Shown here in pieces: positions 24,025 through 32,791 of a stretch of 42,955 bases of DNA. Under the pieces are notes generated by a model. It worked only from the letters and a program-made list of their open reading frames with translations. It searched no databases and was not told the origin of the DNA. The translations under genes and the position numbers were made by a program. The DNA is from Actinomycetes bacterium (GTDB lineage Bacteria > Actinomycetota > Acidimicrobiia > Spongiisociales > UBA5794), in contig JAMBLH010000023.1 of NCBI GenBank assembly GCA_023336875.1, positions 1 through 42,955 of the forward strand, read 5' to 3'. Every line of letters begins with the position of its first letter. Positions within the stretch are counted from its first letter, which is position 1.

Positions 24025-24681
24025 ATGCGTGCCTATCGATCACCTCTCAAGCTATTCGTCTTCGGCATCATTGGCATCGTGCTAATAGCTGCCGCTGCTG
24101 ACATCTTGTTCGGTCACTGGCTCTCGACGGCCCCTGACACCATCGACACCGCTCTCACGACTCGTGGGCGGGCACAACAACGCGGTGATGTTCTATGGGG
24201 CGGGGTGATGCTTGTTGCCGGCATCCTCATATTCGGCGGATCGGTGATAGAACTGTTCAGACGGAGGGCAACCGTTGTTGTTGGGAGCGAGGGGCTTGTT
24301 GTCGGCTCGGATGCGGCAGAGGGTCTGATCCCGTGGGCGAACATAGAGTCGATCTCAAGCACAGTCGTTTCGGACCCCTATGACGGCAGCATGCGAGAGC
24401 AACTCGTGGTCGAGTTGCAACCCAATCAGGCCATCGACAGCACTGTGGTCGAATCCGCCACCGGTGGAGGAACGATCTACGTGGATGCCCACGACTGGTC
24501 CAACCGCGTGACGGAAGTCGCGCTCGCTGCTCAGGGAGCTCACGATCATTATCAACGGATGGAAGCTGTGCGGTCCTACGAGCCGCCATCGATCGAGTGG
24601 GAGACCACTGTTGACCAATTGGATGTAGCGGAGTCGGACGGGGACACCGCCGGCGGGGAATCAGAAGAGAGTGACGAATGA
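24025..24681 (+). CDS. Two-TM membrane protein with PH-like domain
   Basis: The 218-residue protein has two membrane segments (about 8-28 and 57-77), then a cytoplasmic beta-rich domain whose GSEGLVV...IPWANIESIS pattern is typical of bacterial PH-like domains, and an acidic C-terminal tail. Its role is unknown. It lies between pyrE and the endonuclease IV gene and overlaps the latter as ATGA. Confidence 0.7.
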   Translation: MRAYRSPLKLFVFGIIGIVLIAAAADILFGHWLSTAPDTIDTALTTRGRAQQRGDVLWGGVMLVAGILIFGGSVIELFRRRATVVVGSEGLVVGSDAAEGLIPWANIESISSTVVSDPYDGSMREQLVVELQPNQAIDSTVVESATGGGTIYVDAHDWSNRVTEVALAAQGAHDHYQRMEAVRSYEPPSIEWETTVDQLDVAESDGDTAGGESEESDE

Positions 24682-25436
24682 TCATCGGATCGCATGTGAG
24701 CCCACAGGACCCACTTGGGGAAGCCGAAGCAAGGCAAGCCGACGCGGTGCAGATCTTCATGTCGAATCCGCAGCAGTGGAAAGCACCCATTCCACGCGAG
24801 GACACGGAGCTGCTCAAGGCATCACCCATCGAGTTCTACGTACATGCGCCGTATCTCCTGAATCTTGCTTCTCCCAACAATCGGGTAAGGATTCCTTCCC
24901 GAAAGGCGCTCGCCCAAACGGTTGAAGCAGCAACAACGATTGGTGCCAGAGGAGTGATCGTGCACGGCGGAAGCGTTGGGCCCGATGAGGAGCAAGCCGT
25001 TGGATTCGAGCGGTGGCGCAAGGCCCTTGATTCCTTCGACGTGACCGTTCCTGTGCTTGTGGAGAACACGGCTGGAAAAGGGAACTCGATCATGCACGAT
25101 CTTGAGAACTATGGCCCTCTCTGGGAGCAGATAGGTGACCGCAATGTTGGCGTCTGCCTTGATACGTGCCACGCGTGGGCGTCGGGGGCCGATCTTGAGA
25201 ACGCGGTTGGCTTGATTTCAGATGTCGTGGGCGGTGTCACCCTCGTGCACGCCAACGACTCGAAGGATGAGGCCGGCTCACATCGCGATCGCCACGAGAA
25301 TTTCGGCGACGGCTTCATTCCAGAGGAACTGCTGATCGGTGTCATCAAGGCGGCCGATACAGATGTGATTGTTGAGACTCCTGGGTTGGTCGAGGGCCAG
25401 TCTGCTGACATTGCATGGCTTCGTGAGCGGTTGTAG
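24678..25436 (+). CDS. nfo: Endonuclease IV (AP endonuclease)
   Basis: The 252-residue TIM-barrel enzyme cuts DNA at abasic sites using three zinc ions. The family signatures GVCLDTCHAWASG and LVHANDSKDEAGSHRDRHENFG are intact, as are VHAPYLLNLAS and VENTAGKG. It is a little shorter than the E. coli enzyme. The ATG overlaps the preceding stop; the last 14 bases overlap the carbonic anhydrase gene. Confidence 0.93.
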   Translation: MIIGSHVSPQDPLGEAEARQADAVQIFMSNPQQWKAPIPREDTELLKASPIEFYVHAPYLLNLASPNNRVRIPSRKALAQTVEAATTIGARGVIVHGGSVGPDEEQAVGFERWRKALDSFDVTVPVLVENTAGKGNSIMHDLENYGPLWEQIGDRNVGVCLDTCHAWASGADLENAVGLISDVVGGVTLVHANDSKDEAGSHRDRHENFGDGFIPEELLIGVIKAADTDVIVETPGLVEGQSADIAWLRERL

Positions 25437-25977
25437 CCAGTCGCCGATCGACCTCGGTGTTGCCGTCCCCTCGGAGCCGCTGGACCTTGCGATCGACTAT
25501 TCGCCGTCCGTTCATCATGGACATGATGCAGGGACGACCCACAATGTGCCGGTATCGAGTGGTCATTCGATCTCATACGGTGGCAGGGGGTACGAGCTTG
25601 ATTCCTATCATTTCCACACGCCGAGCGAGCACTCGATCGCTGGTGAGTTCGCGGCGGCAGAGATCCACCTGGTCCATACGAACGCTGCCGGTGACGTCGC
25701 CGTCCTTGGCGTGCTGGTTGACGAGAAAGAAGAAGCTGCGGGACCACTGCATTTCGGTGAGCCAACCTCGATCGAGTCGCTCCTGCCGGACACCACGACA
25801 CACTATGCGTACGAGGGGTCGCTCACCAGACCGCCCTACACCGAGGGTGTCGTATGGATTGTGATGAAGGAGCGAATCACCCGGCGTCCGGAGTGGATCG
25901 AGACGTTCAAGGAACAGTACGGTGCAAACAACCGACCTCTTCAACCCCTCAATGGACGCACCGTCACGCTCGGATAG
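25423..25977 (+). CDS. Alpha-carbonic anhydrase, short N-terminus
   Basis: The protein matches alpha-carbonic anhydrases: SQSPIDL near the start, zinc ligands His63 and His65 in YHFHTPSEH and His82 in EIHLVH, then YEGSLTRPPYTEGVVW and NNRPLQPLNGR. It hydrates CO2. From GTG 25423 it has 184 residues and lacks both a signal peptide and the usual N-terminal W-Y-P-W segment; TTG 25369 would add only 18 residues of nfo-overlapping frame. So it looks cytoplasmic and N-terminally trimmed. Whether it folds and works without that segment is uncertain. The gene is in the nfo operon. Confidence 0.82.
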   Translation: MSGCSQSPIDLGVAVPSEPLDLAIDYSPSVHHGHDAGTTHNVPVSSGHSISYGGRGYELDSYHFHTPSEHSIAGEFAAAEIHLVHTNAAGDVAVLGVLVDEKEEAAGPLHFGEPTSIESLLPDTTTHYAYEGSLTRPPYTEGVVWIVMKERITRRPEWIETFKEQYGANNRPLQPLNGRTVTLG

Positions 25978-25993
25978 GGTGCATCTCCGGAAC

Positions 25994-27481
25994 TCAGGCA
26001 ATTCCTCCCTCTCCCACGTACCACGTCGTCGTGGTGGTGCTGTCAGCAAGGTGGTCATCGTGGGTAATGAGGAGGAGCGCACCCGCGTACTCGGCGAGAG
26101 CTCCCTCGAGGCGCTCAATCGACGGAAGGTCGAGATGGTTCGTTGGCTCATCCAGGGCCAGTAGCCATTTCGGCGTGCCCAGCCCCAGGGCCAGAGCGAC
26201 CTTTCTCGCTTCGCCGGGTGAAGGTTGCTCCGAAGCAAGGATTGCTCCGGGATCCGCGCCCAAAAGGGCAACGAGAGACATCACTCTTCCCCTGTCCTCC
26301 GTCGGCAGTCCTCTGACGTCCTCGAGAAGCTGTCTTGCACGGTCAGCTGTGGTCTCCTGGGCCAGATGGAGAATCTTGCCTGGCGGTATTGCGGGCTCGG
26401 ACACGAGCTGCGTGAGGAGTGATGTCTTGCCTGCTCCGTTCGGACCGGCGATGCGAATGCGGTCGAGCCTTCTCACGGCGAGATCAACGTGGAAGAGGGC
26501 TTGAGCACCAGCTGTCACCGTTCCGCTCCGACGGACCAGGAACTCCTTGTTCGCAGGCTCGAAATCGAAAGATATGGTGCCACCTCTGACCTTTTCGATA
26601 TGTGTCGCATCGAGCTCCTCGGTGGTGGCTTGGAGTAGGTTCGTGATCGTCGCAACGGTGGTGGCGCCCGTCTTCTGGCCTCGATTGTGGGTCACCTTGG
26701 CGACCGTTCCTCGAGCATCGTGATCCTTCCTTGGGGCGTTGCGACGAATCCTTTTCCTCTCTGCATCCTTTTGCGCGGTTGTTCGATGTTGCTCGTCAAG
26801 ACGACGCCCGAGTTTCTTCTGATCTGACTTCTTCTTCTCGTACAACGCTGCTTGTTCCGTTACCCTTGCGGTCCACTCGGCGCGGGCGACGTCGTAGGGT
26901 CCGTTCCACAGATCGACGTGTCCGCCGTGTACTCGCATGGTTCTGATCGTGAGTTCGTTGAGCAGCGCTCGATCATGGGATACGATGACACCGCAGCCGC
27001 GGAAGTCAATGAGAGCCGAGGCGAGGAGATCCCGCGCTTCCCCATCAAGGTGGTTCGTCGGCTCATCAAGCAGCAGGACGTCGGGTTTGCCTGTGAGTGC
27101 GGCCCCGATCTGCCAGCGTTTTCGCTCACCGGGCGACAGTGTCGGCCATCGTCCGATGTGCTCGGGGTCCAGACCGAGCGAGGCTCTCATCCGTACGGCG
27201 TCGCGCCCCCAGTCCCAGGACAGCTCTTCGATGTCATCTGTCAGATCGTCAACCCGCTGTTCACAGATCACGGTAGGCAGTCCTACGGGTTCGACTGCGA
27301 TGGGACCTGTGCTGGATTGGAGAGAGCCAGCGATCAGGTGGAGAAGTGTTGACTTCCCGACACCATTGGCACCGACAAGTCCCGTCCATCCGGGCCCAAG
27401 ATCGAACGTGGCATCCTCGATGATCGGCACGGCAGAGGAATAGGAGAACGAGACGTGGTTGAAATGGATAGCAGCAGACAT
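25994..27481 (-). CDS. ABC-F family ATPase
   Basis: The 495-residue protein has two ABC domains and no membrane segments, the ABC-F layout of proteins that act on ribosomes. Walker A boxes are GANGVGKST and GPNGAGKTS; Walker B boxes both end in DEPTNHLD; the charged linker between domains (about 210-280) is rich in Lys, Arg and Glu. Both signature motifs are variant (LSPGE and PSPGE rather than LSGGQ). It could be a translation factor or an antibiotic-protection protein; sequence alone does not decide. GGGAG precedes the ATG by six bases. Confidence 0.88.
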   Translation of the reverse strand: MSAAIHFNHVSFSYSSAVPIIEDATFDLGPGWTGLVGANGVGKSTLLHLIAGSLQSSTGPIAVEPVGLPTVICEQRVDDLTDDIEELSWDWGRDAVRMRASLGLDPEHIGRWPTLSPGERKRWQIGAALTGKPDVLLLDEPTNHLDGEARDLLASALIDFRGCGVIVSHDRALLNELTIRTMRVHGGHVDLWNGPYDVARAEWTARVTEQAALYEKKKSDQKKLGRRLDEQHRTTAQKDAERKRIRRNAPRKDHDARGTVAKVTHNRGQKTGATTVATITNLLQATTEELDATHIEKVRGGTISFDFEPANKEFLVRRSGTVTAGAQALFHVDLAVRRLDRIRIAGPNGAGKTSLLTQLVSEPAIPPGKILHLAQETTADRARQLLEDVRGLPTEDRGRVMSLVALLGADPGAILASEQPSPGEARKVALALGLGTPKWLLALDEPTNHLDLPSIERLEGALAEYAGALLLITHDDHLADSTTTTTWYVGEGGIA

Positions 27482-27585
27482 GGCAACTCCCTTTGTGGGA
27501 CGGGCGCGTGTGGCCCGGAGGCGGTGGGGTCCTCAGTTGGTCCTTGTCATGAGCTCCTCGTCAGCAGTCAGGGCAGTGTACAGCG

Positions 27586-28122
27586 CTACCACCATTCGTC
27601 GAAGGGAATTGGCGCACCCACTGGCGCAGCCCTTGATGATCGACGGGCAGGAAACCAGGCGAGTTCCCTGCCAGAGCCGTCGCGAGTTGCTGCTGATCGC
27701 GCATGGACACCGCGAAGGCCGAGCTGCATGACGTCCGATCCAATTGGTTGGCAGACCTCGTGAGGGATGGAATGCCCGGAAGAGGTGAGTGGATATGTGT
27801 TGGGAAGCCCGAGGCTTCCTAGCCCGACTCTGGTGATCCCGTCGGCAACTTCCTGGCGCGAAGGAATCGTTGCTGTCACGAGAACGTAGCCACGGTCCAG
27901 GTCCTCCGGCCGAACAGGTGAGCCACTGAGCATCTGGCGGATCTGGGCACGCGCCGTGTCGATGTCTTCGTTGAGGTACAAGGCGGCGTAGGAGCTGGGT
28001 GGGTTCCAGCGACCACCATGGATCTGGGCATATGTCGGGTCGAGGGGATCCTCCCATGTCTCATCGGCAACACGGAGCCACGGATATGCGTCGCGAAGTT
28101 TGGTTGTCTCTGGTTTGATCAC
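27586..28122 (-). CDS. RES-domain toxin (MbcT-like NAD+-degrading)
   Basis: The 178-residue protein has the RES-domain N-terminal core GGRWNPPSSYAALYLNEDIDTA, as in RES toxins such as MbcT of M. tuberculosis, which consume NAD+. The C-terminal GRELAWFPA and a Trp-rich end also fit. Its GTG overlaps the antitoxin stop as GTGA, giving the antitoxin-first order of RES-Xre modules. About 100 bases downstream, before the ABC-F gene, hold nothing I can name. Confidence 0.8.
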   Translation of the reverse strand: MIKPETTKLRDAYPWLRVADETWEDPLDPTYAQIHGGRWNPPSSYAALYLNEDIDTARAQIRQMLSGSPVRPEDLDRGYVLVTATIPSRQEVADGITRVGLGSLGLPNTYPLTSSGHSIPHEVCQPIGSDVMQLGLRGVHARSAATRDGSGRELAWFPARRSSRAAPVGAPIPFDEWW

Positions 28123-28556
28123 GGCTGGACGCGTCGCAGATCGAACATAGCGACAACAGCGTCGGCGGCCTCTCGGGTGTTGCCAGATGTTGCGAGGTCG
28201 AGCAACGAGATATCACCCAATAGGGGTGCGGGACGTCGAACAACTGCGGGGATTCGCTCGCGCTTTACATATCTGTCAAGAAGGTCGGTTGCCGTTGCCA
28301 GATCAGCAACGACACCGACGCGCGACGCCGGTGGTCCGCTCGCCAACCACTTCGAGAATGCTTGGCGCGATACACCGAATACGCGAGCTGCAGCTGCGTT
28401 GCTGAGGCCCCACAGGTCGACGAACCGCTCGAGTGGCTGGGATCTCACAGCCCTGTCGAGTTCGTCCACGAGGCTGCGGGTCCACTCGTGATCTTGTTCG
28501 GCAAGTACGGCAGCTGCAGCCTCGGTTGGAGACATATCGGTGAGGGCGATCGCCAT
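28119..28556 (-). CDS. Xre/MbcA-like antitoxin
   Basis: The 145-residue protein has a helix-turn-helix in the middle (about 49-74: WGLSNAAAARVFGVSRQAFSKWL) and a C-terminal region that would cap the toxin, as in MbcA/ParS-type antitoxins of RES systems. It probably represses its own promoter, which carries tandem TTGACATATGG repeats that overlap the -10 box and the start codon. Confidence 0.78.
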   Translation of the reverse strand: MAIALTDMSPTEAAAAVLAEQDHEWTRSLVDELDRAVRSQPLERFVDLWGLSNAAAARVFGVSRQAFSKWLASGPPASRVGVVADLATATDLLDRYVKRERIPAVVRRPAPLLGDISLLDLATSGNTREAADAVVAMFDLRRVQP

Positions 28557-28591
28557 ATGTCAACCATATGTCAACCGCAACTGTATGTCAA
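28553..28591 (-). promoter_or_regulatory. Toxin-antitoxin promoter with tandem operator repeats
   Basis: On the minus strand TTGACA (28586-28591), a 17-base spacer, TATGGT (28563-28568), then six bases and the antitoxin ATG. Two copies of TTGACATATGG abut, 28564-28574 and 28553-28563, an 11-bp (one-turn) step; a third, shorter TTGACATA overlaps the -35. Transcription would start at the ATG, so the mRNA is leaderless, and repressor on the repeats would cover the promoter. Confidence 0.8.
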
Positions 28592-28630
28592 TCCATCAAT
28601 TACGCGCTGAATGTGAAGAGCGCACGACAA

Positions 28631-28654
28631 GGGGCGGGTTGTGGAACCCGCCCC
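28631..28654 (-). terminator. Hairpin terminator downstream of ino1
   Basis: GGGGCGGGTT (28631-28640) pairs perfectly with AACCCGCCCC (28645-28654) around a four-base loop, 17 bases after the ino1 stop. Read from the minus strand it is followed by TTGTCG rather than a long T run, as is common in GC-rich actinobacteria. Confidence 0.75.
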
Positions 28655-28671
28655 TTCCGTATCTGGGGCCA

Positions 28672-29784
28672 CTATTCGTTGGTGAGGAACCTTGCGAGGT
28701 CTTCGACAGTGTTGTCCTCGTCAGCAATGAACGCCTCGACGTTGTCGTGGGCCACGTTGTCGTGGTACTGCACCGACGGTGACTTCATAAAGTACGAGGA
28801 CGGCGCCAGCAGGGGACCAGCAAGCCCACGATCCATGGCGATCTTGGCGCAACGGACGGCGTCGATGATCACGCCTGCTGAGTTGGGGGAGTCCCATACC
28901 TCGAGCTTGAGCTCAGCGCTGAGCGGAACGTCACCGAAGGATGTTCCCTCAAGACGGATGTACGCCCACTTGCGGTCCGTCAGCCACGGGACGTGGTCCG
29001 AAGGGCCGATGTGCACCGACTCTGAATTGATCTTTCGGTCGATCTGACTCGTGACTGATTGTGTCTTGGAGATCTTCTTGGACATGAGCCGCTCACGCTC
29101 CAGCATGTTCATGAAGTCCATGTTGCCGCCGAAGTTCAGCTGGTAGGTGTTGTCGATCTTGACGCCACGATCCTCAAAGAGGCGTGCCAGCTGACGGTGA
29201 ACAATGGTTGCACCGACCTGTGACTTGATGTCGTCTCCGATGATCGGAAGTCCAGCATCGACGAACTTCTGAGCCCACTCCTTGTCCGAGGCAATGAACA
29301 CGGGTATGGCGTTGACGAATCCGACACCTGCGTCGAGCGCAGCTTGTACATAGAACTCGGTCGCCTCCTGGGAGCCGACGGGCAGGTAGGAGACGAGTAC
29401 GTCCGCACCGGAATCTTTGAGTGCCTGGACCACGTCGACCGGCTCCTCGTTGGATTCCTCGATCACGCCGCAGTAATACTTGCCGAGGCCGTCGAAGGTT
29501 GGTCCGCGCAGCACGTCGAAGCCCAGATCCCCGACTTCTGCGAACTGGATCGTGTTGTTCTCACCCGCCCACATTGCCTTGGCAACGTCCTGGCCGACTT
29601 TGGAAGCGTCGACATCGAATGCCGCGACGAACTCGACATCACCGATGTGGTAGTCGCCGAGCTCGACATGCATGAGGCCGGGGATCCTGAGATCCGCGTC
29701 TGCATCCTTGTAATACTCAACGCCCTGGATGAGGGAGTTGGCGCAGTTTCCGAGCCCTGCAATGGCTACTTTCACCTTGGACAT
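28672..29784 (-). CDS. ino1: Inositol-1-phosphate synthase
   Basis: The 370-residue protein is a myo-inositol-1-phosphate synthase of the short actinobacterial type: NAD-binding [16 protein letters not shown] at the start and the conserved [14 protein letters not shown] and [15 protein letters not shown] lysine region later ([14 protein letters not shown]). It converts glucose-6-phosphate to inositol phosphate, the entry to phosphatidylinositol and mycothiol. AGGAGG lies six bases before the ATG. Pairing with an upstream padR gene matches M. tuberculosis Rv0046c-Rv0047c. Confidence 0.95.
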   Translation of the reverse strand: MSKVKVAIAGLGNCANSLIQGVEYYKDADADLRIPGLMHVELGDYHIGDVEFVAAFDVDASKVGQDVAKAMWAGENNTIQFAEVGDLGFDVLRGPTFDGLGKYYCGVIEESNEEPVDVVQALKDSGADVLVSYLPVGSQEATEFYVQAALDAGVGFVNAIPVFIASDKEWAQKFVDAGLPIIGDDIKSQVGATIVHRQLARLFEDRGVKIDNTYQLNFGGNMDFMNMLERERLMSKKISKTQSVTSQIDRKINSESVHIGPSDHVPWLTDRKWAYIRLEGTSFGDVPLSAELKLEVWDSPNSAGVIIDAVRCAKIAMDRGLAGPLLAPSSYFMKSPSVQYHDNVAHDNVEAFIADEDNTVEDLARFLTNE

Positions 29785-29802
29785 CGTGTCCTCCTGTGCT
29801 TT

Positions 29803-30321
29803 CTATGTGGCCGAAGCCACACCACGCTCGGCAGCGACGAGACCGTCGAGCCAGGCAATGTCTGCTTCTGTGGACTGCATCGAATGCTCCATGAGGGCAA
29901 TCCGGTAGCGATCCTCGTTCTTTGTTGCGGATCGAGCCTCGATGAGGATCTCCCGCGCGGTCTTGAGTTGCGTTGAAAGTTCCCTGCGCCTGCGGTCCAT
30001 CACCTGGATGCGGCGATCCGACGGCAGGTGGCCGAGGAAAGCGAGCCTGACCTGGAAGCCACGGTCTGTCTCGGTTGCTTCGGGATTCGTTGAAAGCAGG
30101 GTGTCGAAGATAGCAATGCCCTCCCTGGTGATCTCATATGCCTTACGGCGACCAGAGACCTTCGTCGCCTTGATGGCTCCTCGCTTCTCCAAACGGCGGA
30201 GAGAGGGGTAGAGCGAGCCAAACGACACCTTCCAGAAGCCGAGTTCGCCCAGAGCGCGACGCAGCTCGTACCCATGACGGGGACGTTCCATCAGCAATCC
30301 AAGAATGGCGAAATCGAGCAC
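29803..30321 (-). CDS. PadR-family transcriptional regulator
   Basis: The 172-residue protein has the PadR winged helix (AILGLLMERPRHGYELRRAL, then GSLYPSLRRLEKRGAI) and a C-terminal helical dimerisation domain. I chose GTG 30321 because TGGAG lies six bases upstream and the protein then begins MLDFAILGLL, typical of the family; TTG 30333 is also in frame. It lies 18 bases upstream of ino1 and probably controls both genes through the palindromes at 30337-30372. Confidence 0.88.
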   Translation of the reverse strand: MLDFAILGLLMERPRHGYELRRALGELGFWKVSFGSLYPSLRRLEKRGAIKATKVSGRRKAYEITREGIAIFDTLLSTNPEATETDRGFQVRLAFLGHLPSDRRIQVMDRRRRELSTQLKTAREILIEARSATKNEDRYRIALMEHSMQSTEADIAWLDGLVAAERGVASAT

Positions 30322-30336
30322 TTCGAACTCCAACTA

Positions 30337-30372
30337 TATCGTTTCGATACATCAGTATATATCGAAACGATA
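30337..30372 (-). promoter_or_regulatory. Double palindromic operator at the padR-ino1 promoter
   Basis: TATCGTTTCGATA (30337-30349) and TATCGAAACGATA (30360-30372) are perfect inverted copies, and each is itself a palindrome (TATCG-N3-CGATA). Their centres are 23 bp apart. On the minus strand a TATACT -10 box (30354-30359) lies between them, so a regulator bound to both would enclose the promoter. PadR autoregulation is the likely role. Confidence 0.8.
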
Positions 30373-30456
30373 CATATGCGCACGCGACAGTTGATCGAGC
30401 CCACACAGAAGTAGGAGGCCACGGACGCGGGAATGGTCTGGCTGTGGGTTCGTCGT

Positions 30457-32145
30457 CTAGCTCAGACCGACGACGTTTCCGTTCTCATCAATGTCGATCG
30501 TGTGGGCAGCGGGGTGCACTCCCAGACCTGGCATTCTGTTGATCGATCCTGTGAGTGGGAGGACGAAGCCCGCACCTGCGGCCAACTGGACCTCTCGAAT
30601 TGGAAGAGTCCAACCTGAGGGCGCGCCGAGCAGGGCAGGGTTGTGGCTGAACGAATACTGCGTCTTCGCCATGCAGATGGGCAGATCCCCGTAGCCGTGT
30701 GATTCGTAGCTGGCGAGTTGTCGCTTTGCCTTGATGTCGTATTCAACGCCATCCGCGCCGTACACCCGCGTGGCGATGAGCTCGATCTTGTCCGTCAGGC
30801 TCATGTCAGGCGTGTATAGCGGTACGAACTCCGAGCCGTCGTCGGCTGCAGCGCTGACGGCCTCTGCGAGGGCGACCATTCCTTCGGCTCCACCCGAATA
30901 CGGATCGGCGATGGCCCACGCTGCGCCCTCCTCCTCCGCGATCAGACCAATGGCAGCATGCTCTGAAGCGTGATCGGTGGGGAAGCTGTTCACCGCAACA
31001 ACAGGCGTAACGCCGTGTTGGCGAATATTGGCGATGTGGCGCCTCAGATTGTCAGCGCCAGCCATGACGTCTTCGGGATTCTCCGCAGTCATCTCATCTG
31101 GAAGGGGCTTTCCCGCCCTCACCTGGAACTTCCCCGAATTGAGCTTCAACGCACGAACCGTCGCGACGATGACCGCAACATCAGGAGCCATGCCGGATGC
31201 CTGACACTTCAGGTTGAAGAACTTCTCCGCCCCGACGTCCGATCCAAAGCCTGCCTCTGTGATGAGGTAGTCACCGCTGCGAACTCCTATCTGGTCCGCA
31301 ACGATCGAGGAGTTTCCGTGTGCGATGTTTGCGAACGGGCCTGTATGAACCAGGGCAGGTGTGCCCTCCAGCGTCTGCATCAGGTTGGGATTGAGGGAAT
31401 CCTTGAGCAACACCGCCATGGACCCTGCACCGCCGATCTGTTCGGCTGTGACGGGTTCCTTGTGGCGGTCGTAACCGACCACGATTCGGCCAAGGCGCTG
31501 CCTTAGATCCTGAAGATCTGTCGCAAGGCCCAGGATCGCCATGAGCTCTGACGCTGCGGTGATGTCGAACCCGCCCTCTCTCGGAATTCCATCAAGGGTT
31601 GTCCCGAGGCCGATCACGATGTGGCGCAGCGACCTGTCATTGACATCCATCACCCTTCGCCACGTGACCCGCTTCACGTTGATCGACAGCTGGTTGCCCT
31701 GATAGATGTGGTTGTCGATGAGAGCCGCAAGCAGGTTGTTGGCGACGGTGACTGCATGGAAGTCACCCGTGAGATGGAGGTTCATCTCCTCCATCGGTAC
31801 AACTTGGGAGTAGCCACCGCCAGCAGCGCCGCCCTTGATGCCGAAGGTGGGACCGAGCGAGGGCTGGCGGAGGGTGAGGACCGCTTGTTTGTCGAGAAGC
31901 TTGAATCCTTGCGCCAGTCCAACGGACACCGTGGTCTTGCCCTCGCCGAATGGCGTCGGGTTGACTGCGGTCACGAGTACATACTTCGCCCGCGGCGGTC
32001 CCATCTCGGTGAGGGCGCCAAGATCGACCTTCGCGATGCCTCTGCCCCTGGGTTCCACATACCTGTCGGGGATCCCCATGTCGTGAGCGACATCGGTGAT
32101 TGGTCTCAGATTCGTTTCTCTTGCAATTTCAAGATCAGTTTTCAT
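30457..32145 (-). CDS. fhs: Formate-tetrahydrofolate ligase
   Basis: The 562-residue enzyme joins formate to tetrahydrofolate with ATP, giving 10-formyl-THF. The nucleotide loop TPFGEGKTTVSVGL, QPSLGPTFGIKGGAAGGGYSQ and EAGFGSDVGAEKF are all present, and the length is normal. It is divergent from mobA and lies in the formate dehydrogenase island, so formate made or used by that enzyme can exchange with folate C1 units. Translation probably starts on a leaderless mRNA (see 32152-32157). Confidence 0.97.
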   Translation of the reverse strand: MKTDLEIARETNLRPITDVAHDMGIPDRYVEPRGRGIAKVDLGALTEMGPPRAKYVLVTAVNPTPFGEGKTTVSVGLAQGFKLLDKQAVLTLRQPSLGPTFGIKGGAAGGGYSQVVPMEEMNLHLTGDFHAVTVANNLLAALIDNHIYQGNQLSINVKRVTWRRVMDVNDRSLRHIVIGLGTTLDGIPREGGFDITAASELMAILGLATDLQDLRQRLGRIVVGYDRHKEPVTAEQIGGAGSMAVLLKDSLNPNLMQTLEGTPALVHTGPFANIAHGNSSIVADQIGVRSGDYLITEAGFGSDVGAEKFFNLKCQASGMAPDVAVIVATVRALKLNSGKFQVRAGKPLPDEMTAENPEDVMAGADNLRRHIANIRQHGVTPVVAVNSFPTDHASEHAAIGLIAEEEGAAWAIADPYSGGAEGMVALAEAVSAAADDGSEFVPLYTPDMSLTDKIELIATRVYGADGVEYDIKAKRQLASYESHGYGDLPICMAKTQYSFSHNPALLGAPSGWTLPIREVQLAAGAGFVLPLTGSINRMPGLGVHPAAHTIDIDENGNVVGLS

Positions 32146-32151
32146 GCCGAC

Positions 32152-32157
32152 ACGTTA
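32152..32157 (-). promoter_or_regulatory. -10 box of a probable leaderless promoter for fhs
   Basis: On the minus strand TAACGT stands six bases before ATG 32145 without a ribosome site. The short divergent region to mobA shows no other clear motif. Confidence 0.45.
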
Positions 32158-32215
32158 CCTATGCCCGTGTAGGAGTGCCGACCGAATGCCACGTATCTGT
32201 GAAAAGTCCGCGACA

Positions 32216-32791
32216 ATGGAGACCGTGATCACGCACACTGTTGGAGGGATTCTTGCCGGTGGAGATAGCAGCCGCATGGGCACATCCAAGTCGTTGCTCG
32301 TAGTCGACGGCATGTCATTCCTCGAGCGCATCCATAGAACCATGACGGCAGTGTTCACTGAGGTGATCGTGTGTGGTGGTTCCGAGATACCGTCCGATGG
32401 CGTGTTGATCCCAGACGAGCAACCAGGCCATGGACCGGTTGGCGGACTGCTCTCAGCGCTTCGGATTGCGAGGGGACGCCCTGTGTTCGTGACGACGGTC
32501 GATATGCCGGTCGTGACATCGGAGGCGATTCGGTCCCTTGCAGAACCAGAGGCGCAGGGGAGCACGGTCAGGATCGCGCAGGTCGCCGGCGAGGATCAGC
32601 CGCTTTTCGGGGTCTACGGACCCGACGTGGAACCGATCGCTCGCACGATCTTCGATGAGGGTCGGCGATCGGTGATGGCAGTGATCGATGAGGTTGATGA
32701 TGTCACAAGGATCACGATCGATTCTTCTACCCTGTTCAACGTCAACACAAGATCGGATTACAACGTGCTGATCGAAAGGTACGGACTGTGA
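32216..32791 (+). CDS. mobA: Molybdenum cofactor guanylyltransferase MobA
   Basis: The 191-residue protein attaches GMP to molybdopterin to form the MGD cofactor used by formate dehydrogenase. The nucleotidyltransferase motif GGILAGGDSSRMGTSKSLL is at the N-terminus, and TTVDMPVVT marks the metal-binding Asp. I chose ATG 32216 because the motif begins ten residues later; ATG 32186, with AGGAG upstream, is an alternative. Its place in the fdh island fits cofactor supply. Confidence 0.88.
   Translation: METVITHTVGGILAGGDSSRMGTSKSLLVVDGMSFLERIHRTMTAVFTEVIVCGGSEIPSDGVLIPDEQPGHGPVGGLLSALRIARGRPVFVTTVDMPVVTSEAIRSLAEPEAQGSTVRIAQVAGEDQPLFGVYGPDVEPIARTIFDEGRRSVMAVIDEVDDVTRITIDSSTLFNVNTRSDYNVLIERYGL

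Noticed and set aside
30451..30475. Seven-base CGTCGTC/GACGACG stem at the end of fhs as a terminator
   Set aside because: It overlaps the coding end and stop codon, is short, and has no T run, so the evidence is too thin.
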